64,000 nucleotides of DNA, taken from Parafrankia irregularis (GTDB lineage Bacteria; Actinomycetota; Actinomycetes; Frankiales; Frankiaceae). Positions within the stretch are counted from its first letter, which is position 1; every line of letters starts with the position of its first letter. The stretch spans positions 248,001 through 312,000 of the forward strand of contig NZ_FAOZ01000003.1 in NCBI RefSeq assembly GCF_001536285.1, given 5' to 3'. Position numbers and translations under genes: made by a program. Below are positions 1 through 7,411 of the stretch, piece by piece. The notes under the pieces were generated by a model. That model was not told where the DNA came from, ran no database searches, and saw nothing but the letters and a program-made list of their open reading frames with translations.

Positions 1-985
1 GCGTGGTCGCGTCGAGGGCGTCCGACGGCTTGTCCGCTCCCAGCAGCTGCGTGAGCGGCTTCGCGTCGCTGCCGGGCCACTGGTGGCCCGCGCCGTCGAT
101 CGTGACCAGCTCGACCGCACGGCCGTCGGGACAGGCCGCGGCGGACGTCGTCAGCACACCCTCGACGGTCACCGACGGCTGCGGGCAGTCGTCGATCGCG
201 CGCCAGGCGGCGGCCACCTCGGGGACGGGCGGGCCGTCGATGCCCGGGTACCGACGGCTGAACGGGTCGCCCTGCTCACCGTCGTACCGGATTGATTTGT
301 CCTCGGTGCCGTGAATGTGCAGGACGGAGGCCTTCGCCGCCGACGAGCAGTCGACCAGCATCGTCGTCGAGACAGCCGCGACCGCGGCGAACAGGTCGGT
401 CTCGCAGGCCATCCGGTAGGCCATCGCGCCGCCGTTGGAGATCCCGGTGACGTACACCCGGCGCGGGTCGACGTCGATCCGGCCGCCCAGCGTCGCGAGG
501 ACGTCCCGCAGGAACGCGACGTCGTCCACGTTGTCACCCGCGGCGGGGCCGCAGCAGGTGCCACCGGCGTTCCAGGAGCGGCTGGTCCCGTCGGGAAACA
601 CGGCGAGGAAACGGCCGGCGTCGGCGGCATCGTCCCACCGGTAGCTGTTCTCGGCCTGCGTTCCGCTGCCGTACCCTCCGTGCAGCATGACGACCACGGG
701 CACCTGGCCGGTGAGCCCGGAGGGCCGGTAGAGGTGAACCGTCCGTTCCTCCTTCGCCCCTGCCACCGTCAACGCGAAGCTCGACCGACCCGCCGGAATC
801 GGCGCCCCGGCGCCCGGCTGCGAGGGTGCCGACGGGGAATCCGAGCCGCCGAGGCGCTGCCGTAGGGGACCGGACCTGCGCGCCCCCGAGTCACAGGACA
901 CCAGGAGAGCGACCAGCACGGCCGCCATGAGCAGTGCGGCTCCCAGAACAGCCCGCCGATGTGCGCGGAGCACCGAGATCGACAT
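1..985 (-). CDS. LpqC-like lipoprotein esterase, PHB-depolymerase family (3' end outside window)
   Basis: The predicted product is a secreted, lipid-anchored serine esterase of the polyhydroxybutyrate depolymerase/feruloyl esterase type. The ATG at 985 opens an N-terminal hydrophobic segment ending in a lipobox-like LLVSC at about residues 28-32, followed by a low-complexity linker. The hydrolase part shows VVMLHGG (oxyanion region), FPDGTSRSWNAGGTCCG, the nucleophile motif GISNGG, and GHQWPG carrying the probable catalytic His. The frame stays open from 985 to the window edge, so the C-terminus is missing only because the window ends. The gene diverges from the MarR gene across a palindrome and is a likely target of that regulator. 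The substrate is unknown. Confidence 0.85.
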   Translation of the reverse strand, partial: MSISVLRAHRRAVLGAALLMAAVLVALLVSCDSGARRSGPLRQRLGGSDSPSAPSQPGAGAPIPAGRSSFALTVAGAKEERTVHLYRPSGLTGQVPVVVMLHGGYGSGTQAENSYRWDDAADAGRFLAVFPDGTSRSWNAGGTCCGPAAGDNVDDVAFLRDVLATLGGRIDVDPRRVYVTGISNGGAMAYRMACETDLFAAVAAVSTTMLVDCSSAAKASVLHIHGTEDKSIRYDGEQGDPFSRRYPGIDGPPVPEVAAAWRAIDDCPQPSVTVEGVLTTSAAACPDGRAVELVTIDGAGHQWPGSDAKPLTQLLGADKPSDALDATT

Positions 986-993
986 GCCGCCAG

Positions 994-1016
994 AATAGGC
1001 AAGTACCTTGCCTATT
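994..1016. promoter_or_regulatory. Palindromic operator between esterase and MarR genes
   Basis: A perfect 10-bp inverted repeat (AATAGGCAAG, 3-nt spacer TAC, exact complement) lies 9 bp upstream of the esterase ATG and about 20 bp upstream of the MarR start. Size and symmetry fit a MarR dimer site, which would give autoregulation and control of the divergent esterase. Confidence 0.7.
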
Positions 1017-1036
1017 TGCAATGGCACGATACCTCC

Positions 1037-1495
1037 GTGAGCCAGATGTTCCGGCCGGTCGCCGCGCAGACGACACCGGCCCTGCTTCAGAGAGTCGCCA
1101 GGCTGCAAGCCGCCCGGGTGGCCGAGGGCTTCGCCGCCGCCGGGCTCACCGGCCTGCGCCCAGGCCACGCGCTACTGCTCGTGCCCCTGCTGGGCGGGGG
1201 TCGCCGCGTCTCCGAGCTCGCCGAGGGCCTCGGCGTGACCAGGCAGGCGACAGCCCAGGTGGTGACCACCCTGGAGCGGGGCGGGTATGTCGAGCGGATC
1301 GCCGATCCCGACGACGGCCGAGCCCGGCTGGTGCAGCTGACAGCCGCCGGTCTGGCGGCGTTGCGCGCGATGCGCCGCACCGCGGTCGCCGTCGAGCAGG
1401 AGTGGTCGGAGCTCCTCGGCCCCGACGGCCTCGACCAGCTCCGCACTCTGCTGATGGCGCTCGTGGCCGGAGACGACGGCCTCGCCGAACCCTGA
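1037..1495 (+). CDS. MarR-family transcriptional regulator
   Basis: A winged-helix DNA-binding regulator of about 152 residues, the normal size for MarR. The wHTH runs through LRPGHALLLVPL, RRVSELAEGLGVTRQATAQVV (recognition helix) and TLERGGYVERIADPDDGRAR (wing with the usual DxRxR-like pattern), followed by the C-terminal dimerisation helix. Start candidates are GTG 1037 and ATG 1046; neither has a clear Shine-Dalgarno sequence, so the transcript may be nearly leaderless. The neighbouring palindrome at 994-1016 suggests control of itself and of the divergent lipoprotein esterase. The ligand cannot be read from sequence. Confidence 0.88.
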   Translation: MSQMFRPVAAQTTPALLQRVARLQAARVAEGFAAAGLTGLRPGHALLLVPLLGGGRRVSELAEGLGVTRQATAQVVTTLERGGYVERIADPDDGRARLVQLTAAGLAALRAMRRTAVAVEQEWSELLGPDGLDQLRTLLMALVAGDDGLAEP

Positions 1496-1801
1496 GCCGG
1501 GTTTCGGTGCCGCTCGCCACCGAATGCGCGCCGACGCCGACCGCGTCGCGGTGAGGCAGAGCGGACGTTGCGGCGCGGACGTTGCGGCGCGGGGGTGCGG
1601 CGCGGGGGTGCGGCGCGGCCGGTGCGCCTTTTCCCTCTCGCGGTGCATGGACACGGATGCCGCGGGTCCGCGCCGACGACGGAAAAGACCCGGTCTGGTT
1701 GCTCGTGCTTCCGCGCGTGTGCTAGACAGGTGCCCAACACGTATTGGGCACTCGCCCAAGAGTTTTCTGACGCGCGCGGCGCCACTCGGAGGGAGAGCGG
1801 G
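1496..1801. other. Intergenic region upstream of P450
   Basis: No convincing gene is seen. The first half contains short direct repeats of GCGGACGTTGCGGCG and GCGCGGGGGTGCG type (about 1560-1620). The second half carries the operator-like inverted repeats at 1730-1759 and the P450 ribosome-binding site GGAGGGAG at 1788-1795. Confidence 0.6.
1730..1759. promoter_or_regulatory. Operator-like alternating half-sites upstream of P450
   Basis: GTGCCCAA (1730-1737), CACGTA, then its complement TTGGGCAC (1744-1751) form a perfect 8-bp inverted repeat. A third half-site GCCCAA (1754-1759) pairs again with TTGGGC across ACTC. The array ends about 42 bp before the P450 start. It looks like a dimer site plus an extra half-site, or alternative hairpins in the leader. 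The binding protein is unknown. Confidence 0.55.
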
Positions 1802-3091
1802 TTGACCGACTGGAAGACGATCGATTTCTTCAACGACGAATCGCTCGTCGAAAACCCGTATCCGTATTTTGACGATCTACGTGCCACCTGCCCGGTGCTG
1901 CCGCTGCCGCATCTCGGGGTCGTCGCGGTGACCGGCTATGCCGAGGCCACCGAGGTGTACCGCGACGTCGACACCTTCTCCTCATGCAACTCGGTGGTCG
2001 GCCCCTTCGCGGTCTTCCCCGTTCCGCTGGAGGGTGACGACGTCGGCGCCATCATCGACGAGCACCGCGACCAGTTGCCGATGAACGAGCACATGGTCAC
2101 CATGGACCCGCCGATGCATACCAACGAGCGTGCGCTCGTCATGCGGATGCTGACACCGAAACGGCTGCAGGAGAACGAGGAGTTCATCCAGGGGCTGGCC
2201 GGCCGGCAGCTCGACGAGTTCATCGACGCCGGCAGGTGCGAGTTCATCCGCGCCTACGCGCAGCCGTTCGCGATGCTCGCGGTGGCCGACGTCCTGGGTG
2301 TTCCCGAGGCCGACCACGAGCGCTTCCGGAAGGGCTTCGGGCTGAGCACCAGCCCCGGCCAGATCGGCGCCGGCGGGGAGTCCGACGGCGAGCTGAACGC
2401 GCTGGGCTGGCTGGACAACTGGTTCAGCAAGTACATCGAGGACCGCCGCCAGAACCCGCGCAACGACGTCCTGACCCAGATGGCGACGGCGACGTACCCC
2501 GACGGGAGCATTCCGGAGGTGATCGCGGTCGTCCGTGCCGCGACCTTCCTGTTCGCCGCGGGGCAGGAGACCACCGCCCGGCTGCTCGGTGCCGTGCTGA
2601 AGTACCTCGCCGAGAACCCGGAGGTCCAGGACGAGCTGCGGGCGAACCGTGAGCTGATCCCCGACCTGATCGAGGAGTCGCTGCGGGTCGAGAGCCCGGT
2701 CAAGGCCGACTTCCGGCTGGCGCGGCGGAACACGACGGTCGGCGGCGTCGAGGTGGCGGCGGGTACCCCGGTCATGCTCCTCAACGGGGCGGCGAACCGC
2801 GATCCGCGCCATTTCGAATGCCCGGCCGAGTTCCGGCACGACCGCAAGAACGTCCGCCAGCACATCGCGTTCGGCCGTGGGGTCCATTCCTGCCCCGGTG
2901 GGCCGCTCGCCCGTGTCGAGGCCCGGATCAGCCTGGAGCGCATCCTCGACCGCACCCGCGACATCCGGCTTTCCGAGGAGCATCACGGCCCGGCCGGCGA
3001 CCGCCGGTTCAAGTACGAGCCGACCTGGGTGCTGCGCGGCCTGACCGAGCTGCACCTGGAGTTCACCCCGGTCACGAGCGGATCCGCCTGA
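1802..3091 (+). CDS. Cytochrome P450
   Basis: A soluble bacterial class I P450 of 429 residues, predicted to hydroxylate or otherwise oxidise a small hydrophobic substrate with electrons from a ferredoxin not encoded here. The I-helix reads AAGQETTAR with Glu256-Thr257, the K-helix ExxR is ESLR, and the heme loop is FGRGVHSCPGG with ligand Cys364. TTG 1802 is chosen because GGAGGGAG lies 6 bp upstream and homology-type sequence begins there; the frame is open further upstream but looks non-coding. A strong hairpin terminator follows. Upstream half-sites suggest dedicated regulation. The catabolic genes downstream point to a role in degradation rather than antibiotic synthesis, but this is inference. 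Confidence 0.93.
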   Translation: MTDWKTIDFFNDESLVENPYPYFDDLRATCPVLPLPHLGVVAVTGYAEATEVYRDVDTFSSCNSVVGPFAVFPVPLEGDDVGAIIDEHRDQLPMNEHMVTMDPPMHTNERALVMRMLTPKRLQENEEFIQGLAGRQLDEFIDAGRCEFIRAYAQPFAMLAVADVLGVPEADHERFRKGFGLSTSPGQIGAGGESDGELNALGWLDNWFSKYIEDRRQNPRNDVLTQMATATYPDGSIPEVIAVVRAATFLFAAGQETTARLLGAVLKYLAENPEVQDELRANRELIPDLIEESLRVESPVKADFRLARRNTTVGGVEVAAGTPVMLLNGAANRDPRHFECPAEFRHDRKNVRQHIAFGRGVHSCPGGPLARVEARISLERILDRTRDIRLSEEHHGPAGDRRFKYEPTWVLRGLTELHLEFTPVTSGSA

Positions 3092-3112
3092 GCCACCTGA
3101 GCCACAGATGAC

Positions 3113-3165
3113 GTGGGGGCGGTCAGGCCCGGGACCGGATCGGTTCCGGGCCTGACCGCCCCCAC
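3113..3165. terminator. Bidirectional hairpin terminator
   Basis: A perfect 20-bp stem (3113-3132 with 3146-3165) closes a 13-nt loop between the convergent P450 and ABM genes. It probably stops transcription from both sides. Confidence 0.85.
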
Positions 3166-3180
3166 TGTTCAGAGCGCGAC

Positions 3181-3468
3181 TCAGAGCGCGACCAGGTCAT
3201 GCCGCCACCGCTCCTCGAGATACGGCAGCGTCTCCTTCTTCAGCCAGTGCTCGAAATAGTCCGACGAGGCGTGCGCGGTGACCGCCGCCGCGTCGACGTA
3301 CTCCTCGTAGATTGCGAAGACGGCCGGATCCCGCGGCGACCGGCAGACGTTGTACGCGAGATTTCCCGGCTCGGCCCGGGTGGGCTCCACCATCCGCGCC
3401 AGAGAATGCGCGACGCGCTCCTCGAAACCAGGCTTCACCTTATAGTGCACAATTATCACGGACGACAT
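3181..3468 (-). CDS. ABM (antibiotic biosynthesis monooxygenase)-like small protein
   Basis: A 95-residue ferredoxin-like alpha/beta barrel protein of the ABM/quinol monooxygenase superfamily. It begins MSSVIIVHYKVKPGFEE and contains the family pattern of an N-terminal strand, REP-like helix (PTRAEPGNLAYNV), FAIYEEYVDAAAVTAHASSDYF and a C-terminal strand. The start at 3468 has AGGAGA immediately upstream; the frame extends 28 codons further but without coding character. Such proteins act as small cofactor-less oxygenases on quinols or as ligand-binding partners. It converges on the P450 gene and is divergent from the aldehyde dehydrogenase gene, so it may share control with that catabolic cluster. 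Confidence 0.85.
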   Translation of the reverse strand: MSSVIIVHYKVKPGFEERVAHSLARMVEPTRAEPGNLAYNVCRSPRDPAVFAIYEEYVDAAAVTAHASSDYFEHWLKKETLPYLEERWRHDLVAL

Positions 3469-3700
3469 CTTCTCTCCTGCTGCGCGCGGCTTCTTCGAGG
3501 GCCCACCCATCATGGCCGCCGAACCGCCTGACCCGGGCCTCTTCGCCCGCACCGGCCCGCACGCGGACCGTAAACCTTAGTTTGCCGGTTTATGGTCTTC
3601 ACTGTTCTGATCCGCCTCCTAGGCTCGGTTCCTACCTGCCGAAGGGCCGTTTGGCCCCCAGGTTGCAGGTCTCCAGGATTCGAGAGGACGGTCGGAGTTG

Positions 3701-5170
3701 ATGCCACCAAGGGCGGTGCCGCGGCTCGTCGACGGGCAGTGGCTGATGCCAGCCGACGGCCGGCACATCGACGTCGTCGACCCGGCGGACGTGCGCCGGG
3801 TCGTCGGGCGGGTTCCGGCGATGTCCGCGGCGGAGGTGACCGAGCTCTACGACGCGGCGGTACTGGGAGCACGCCGGTGGCGCGCCACCGGACTGCTCGG
3901 CCGCGCCCAGGTGCTGATCGACGCGGCCGCCGACCTGCGCGGACGTCGCGAGGAGATCGCCGCCGACCTGGTGGCCGAGATGGGCAAGACCCTCGCGGAG
4001 GCCACGGTCGAGGTCACCAAGGCCGCTGACTTCTTCGACTACTACGCGAGCATGGCCCGCCAGCCCTACGGGCACCTGCTGGCCGACAGCCGCCCGGGCA
4101 CCGAGACATCCGTACGCTCGGAGCCGCTCGGAGTGGTCTGCCTGATCACCCCGTGGAACGACCCGTTGCTGACCCCGGCCCGCAAGGCCGCCCCGGCCCT
4201 GATCGCGGGCAACGCCGTCGTCCTCAAACCGGCGTCCGAGACACCGCTGGTCGCGGTGCACCTCGCCCGTTCCCTGCACGACGCCGGTCTGCCCGCCGGT
4301 GTGCTCGGGCTCGCCCTCGGACGCATCAGCGAGATCGAGGCGGCGCTGCTGGACGACCCGCGGATCGCCGCGGTGTCGTTCACCGGGAGCACGGCGGTCG
4401 GACGAGTCCTCAGGCGCCGGCTCGCGGACCGCACCGTGCGGGTGCAGGCCGAGCTCGGTGGCAAGAACGCCTCGGTGGTCCTCGCCGACGCCGATCTGGC
4501 GCTCGCCGTCCCGACCGTCGCCGCGGCGTCGTTCGGGCAGACCGGGCAGCGCTGCACCGCCACCAGCCGGGTGATCGTCGACCGCAAGATCGCGGACGAG
4601 TTCATCGCCGGTCTGGTCCAGGCCACCGAATCGATCCCCTACGGTCCGGGCACCGATCCGGACGTCGTGGTGGGCCCGCTCGTCAGCCGGCGCCACCGCG
4701 ACGACGTCCTGGGCCACATCGAGCGCGCCCGCCAGGAGGGAGCGGTGATCGCCACCGGCGGGACGGCCCCGGCGGACGGCCCGCTGGCCCACGGCTGTTT
4801 CGTCACCCCGACCGTGCTCACCGAGGTCACCCCGGCGATGGGAATCTGGCGCGACGAGGTGTTCGGCCCGGTCCTCGCCGTGCAGGTGGTGGATGGTTTC
4901 GACGCGGCGGTGGCCGCCGCGAACGACTCCGTCTACGGCCTGGCCGCCTCCATCTTCACCCGCGACCTCGGCCACGCCCACGCCTTCGCCGACCGGGTGG
5001 ACACCGGCCAGGTGTCGGTGAACCTGCCGACCTCGGGCTGGGACGTCCACATGCCCTTCGGCGGTTTCGGTGACTCCGGCGGGTCGACGGTCAAGGAGCA
5101 GGGCTACGAGGGCCTCCGCTTCTACTCGCGGGTCAAGACCGTCGCGATGCGCTGCGAGCCGGGCTCTTGA
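3701..5170 (+). CDS. NAD(P)-dependent aldehyde dehydrogenase
   Basis: A full-length aldehyde dehydrogenase (about 489 residues) oxidising an aldehyde to its acid. The oxyanion/NAD-site region reads TPWNDPLLTPARKAAPALIAGN, followed by VVLKPASETP, the FTGST cofactor turn, ELGGKNASVV with the general-base Glu, GQTGQRCTA with the nucleophilic Cys, and EVFGPVLAV. A TTG directly before the ATG (3698) is an alternative start; GAGAGGA lies 12 bp upstream. Its stop codon overlaps the TTG start of the FAD oxidase by four bases (TTGA), so the two are translationally coupled. It heads the catabolic run 3.7-10.35 kb. Substrate not assignable. Confidence 0.93.
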   Translation: MPPRAVPRLVDGQWLMPADGRHIDVVDPADVRRVVGRVPAMSAAEVTELYDAAVLGARRWRATGLLGRAQVLIDAAADLRGRREEIAADLVAEMGKTLAEATVEVTKAADFFDYYASMARQPYGHLLADSRPGTETSVRSEPLGVVCLITPWNDPLLTPARKAAPALIAGNAVVLKPASETPLVAVHLARSLHDAGLPAGVLGLALGRISEIEAALLDDPRIAAVSFTGSTAVGRVLRRRLADRTVRVQAELGGKNASVVLADADLALAVPTVAAASFGQTGQRCTATSRVIVDRKIADEFIAGLVQATESIPYGPGTDPDVVVGPLVSRRHRDDVLGHIERARQEGAVIATGGTAPADGPLAHGCFVTPTVLTEVTPAMGIWRDEVFGPVLAVQVVDGFDAAVAAANDSVYGLAASIFTRDLGHAHAFADRVDTGQVSVNLPTSGWDVHMPFGGFGDSGGSTVKEQGYEGLRFYSRVKTVAMRCEPGS

Positions 5171-6399
5171 CCGCGGCTCGCACGGCCCGTGAACGGGTCG
5201 GGGTGGTCGGCGGCGGCCTCGTCGGCCTCGCGGTCGCCCGCCGGCTGGCCCAGCTCGGCCGGGAGGTCGTCGTCTTCGAGAAGGAGGACGAGCTCGCGAC
5301 CCACCAGTCCGGGCACAACTCCGGCGTCGTGCACGCCGGGCTCTACTACCAGCCGGGCTCGCTGAAGGCGACGCTGTGCCGTCGCGGTGTCGCCCTGCTG
5401 CGCGAGTTCTGCACCGAGCACGGCCTTGAGTTCCGGGAGATCGGGAAGGTCGTCGTCGCCCGCGACGACCTGGAGGCCGGGCGGCTGCGGGCCATCGAGG
5501 GCCGCGCCCGGCACAACGGCGTGCCCGGCATCCGCTGGCTTGACCAGGCCGGACTGCGCGAGCTGGAGCCGAACGTCACCGGTGTGGCCGCGCTGCACTC
5601 GCCGACCACCGCCATCGTCGACTACCCGGCGATCGCCCGGGCCATGGCGGACGACGTCGTCGCCGCCGGCGGCCAGATCCTGCTCGCCACGACGGTCACC
5701 GGGATCAGCCCGGCCGGCGCCGACGCGGTCACCGTCACGGCCGGCTCCCGGGCCACCGGTTCCCAGACCCACCAGCTGGGCCAGGTCGTGCTGTGCGCGG
5801 GGCTTCAGGCGGATTCGGTGGCCCGGCTGGCCGGCGACGACCCGGGGCCGGCCATCGTGCCGTTCCGCGGCGAGTACTACCGGCTGGTGCCCGCGCGGAC
5901 CGGGCTGGTCCGCGGGCTGGTCTACCCGGTTCCCGACCCGGCCTACCCGTTCCTGGGCGTGCACCTCACCCCGCGGGTCGACGGGAACGTCGACATCGGC
6001 CCGAACGCGGTGCTCGCGCTGGCGCGTGAGGGCTACCGGCGCCGCGACCTGCGCCCGGGCGACCTCGCGGCCGTGCTGCGCTGGCCCGGGGCGCGCAGGC
6101 TGTTCCGCCAGCACTGGCGGGCCGGCCTCGGGGAGATGCGCGGATCGCTGTCCAGGCGGGTCTTCCTCGCGGCGGCCCGGGAATACGTCCCTGACCTGCG
6201 GACGTCCGACGTCGTCCGCGCGCCGGCCGGGGTCCGCGCGCAGGCCGTCGACGCCGACGGCTCCCTGGTGGACGACTTCCGCATCAGCAGGCTCGGCCCG
6301 GTGACCGCGGTGCGCAACGCCCCGTCGCCGGCCGCGACCTCGTCGCTGGCGATCGCCGAGCACGTCGTCGACCAGATCACCGCGCGTCAGCCTTCCTGA
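5167..6399 (+). CDS. lhgO: LhgO-type FAD-dependent 2-hydroxyacid oxidase
   Basis: A 410-residue FAD oxidoreductase of the DAO fold most like L-2-hydroxyglutarate oxidase, which oxidises L-2-hydroxyglutarate to 2-oxoglutarate. The N-terminal dinucleotide fold VGVVGGGLVGLAVARRL is followed by the family hallmark HNSGVVHAGLYYQPGSLKA. Later parts FRGEYYRL, DIGPNAVLALAREGY and RAPAGVRAQAVDADG also fit LhgO. The TTG start overlaps the preceding stop, showing operon membership with the aldehyde dehydrogenase. In this setting it may act on another 2-hydroxy acid produced by the pathway. The symbol reflects family resemblance, not proven substrate. Confidence 0.85.
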   Translation: MTAARTARERVGVVGGGLVGLAVARRLAQLGREVVVFEKEDELATHQSGHNSGVVHAGLYYQPGSLKATLCRRGVALLREFCTEHGLEFREIGKVVVARDDLEAGRLRAIEGRARHNGVPGIRWLDQAGLRELEPNVTGVAALHSPTTAIVDYPAIARAMADDVVAAGGQILLATTVTGISPAGADAVTVTAGSRATGSQTHQLGQVVLCAGLQADSVARLAGDDPGPAIVPFRGEYYRLVPARTGLVRGLVYPVPDPAYPFLGVHLTPRVDGNVDIGPNAVLALAREGYRRRDLRPGDLAAVLRWPGARRLFRQHWRAGLGEMRGSLSRRVFLAAAREYVPDLRTSDVVRAPAGVRAQAVDADGSLVDDFRISRLGPVTAVRNAPSPAATSSLAIAEHVVDQITARQPS

Positions 6400-6502
6400 C
6401 CACGACTTTCTCTCCGTTTTCTCTCCGTAGTTCCCACGTTCCCAGCGGTGGCCCGGTGGGCGCCGCGACCCGTCCCCCCATCCCGAATCGAGGACGCCAC
6501 AG

Positions 6503-7411
6503 ATGTTCATCGTCGACTCGCAGATCCACGTCTGGCTCGAGGAGACCCCCGACCGGCCGTGGGTGCCCGGGGCCCGCGAGCGGATCCGTCTCAACGGGCA
6601 CCGCGAAGAGGCGTTCAGCTACGAAGAGGCGCTCCGGCTGATGGACGCCTCCGGGGTCAACCGGGCGCTCATCCTGCCGCCGTCGTGGGAGGGTGACCGC
6701 ATCGACTACGCCCTCGAGGCGTGCGAGGCGCACCCGGACCGTTTCGGGATCATGGCCCGGATCCCGCAGAACAAGCCGGCCGAGGGCGCGGCGATGATGC
6801 GCGACTTCGCGCAGAACCCGTACGTGAAGGGCACCCGGCTGACGTTCCACCGGCCGATCGACCGCAACTGGATGATCGACGGCACGAACGACTGGTACTG
6901 GCCGCTGGCCGAGGAGCTGGGCATCAAGACGATGGTGCACGCGCCGATCTGGAAGGCCGAGCTCGGCGCGATCGCGGCCCGCCACCCCGACCTGCGCATC
7001 ATCATCGACCACATGGGGATCATGGCCCGGTGCGTCGACGACGCCATCGGCTACTGGGTCAAGGAGACCGCTGACCTGCACAAACACCCCAACATCTACG
7101 TCAAGGTCTCGGCCGTCCCGGGCTATTCGACCCAGCCGTTCCCGAACCTCAACCTCGCGAAGTACGTTCGCGAGATGGTCGACGCGATGGGTCCGCAGCG
7201 CTGCTTCTGGGGCACGGACCTGACCCGTCTCATGGGCCACGGCCTGACCTACACCGACACGATCGAGCAGTTCACCGAGCACTTCGGCTTCACCGCCGAG
7301 GAACTCGAGTGGATCATGGGCCGCGGGATCTGCGAGTGCCTCGAATGGCCGATCGAGGACGCCCAGCTCACGGTCGGCTCAGGTGCCGGCGGCGCGGAGG
7401 CGGCGTCGTGA
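6503..7411 (+). CDS. Amidohydrolase_2-family hydrolase
   Basis: A 302-residue TIM-barrel hydrolase of the amidohydrolase_2 family, which includes 2-pyrone-4,6-dicarboxylate lactonase and aminocarboxymuconate semialdehyde decarboxylase. The first strand is MFIVDSQIHVWLE, where the canonical HxH is replaced by QIH as in PDC-lactonase-like members; later come VHAPIWKAE, IIIDHMG and FWGTDLTRL with the barrel-end Asp. The substrate is probably a lactone or carboxylate from ring cleavage. The stop overlaps the GTG of the next gene by four bases (GTGA). A 100-bp gap separates it from the LhgO gene. Confidence 0.88.
   Translation: MFIVDSQIHVWLEETPDRPWVPGARERIRLNGHREEAFSYEEALRLMDASGVNRALILPPSWEGDRIDYALEACEAHPDRFGIMARIPQNKPAEGAAMMRDFAQNPYVKGTRLTFHRPIDRNWMIDGTNDWYWPLAEELGIKTMVHAPIWKAELGAIAARHPDLRIIIDHMGIMARCVDDAIGYWVKETADLHKHPNIYVKVSAVPGYSTQPFPNLNLAKYVREMVDAMGPQRCFWGTDLTRLMGHGLTYTDTIEQFTEHFGFTAEELEWIMGRGICECLEWPIEDAQLTVGSGAGGAEAAS

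Noticed and set aside
560-620. Apparent frameshift in the first esterase gene
   Set aside because: A careful reading of TTTCCCGAC shows one continuous frame from ATG 985 to the window edge; the other open frame there is a shadow.
3632-5050. A 472-codon minus-strand open frame opposite the aldehyde dehydrogenase
   Set aside because: The composition is antisense-like (Gly/Arg/Asp/His-rich) and the plus strand carries every catalytic motif of an aldehyde dehydrogenase.
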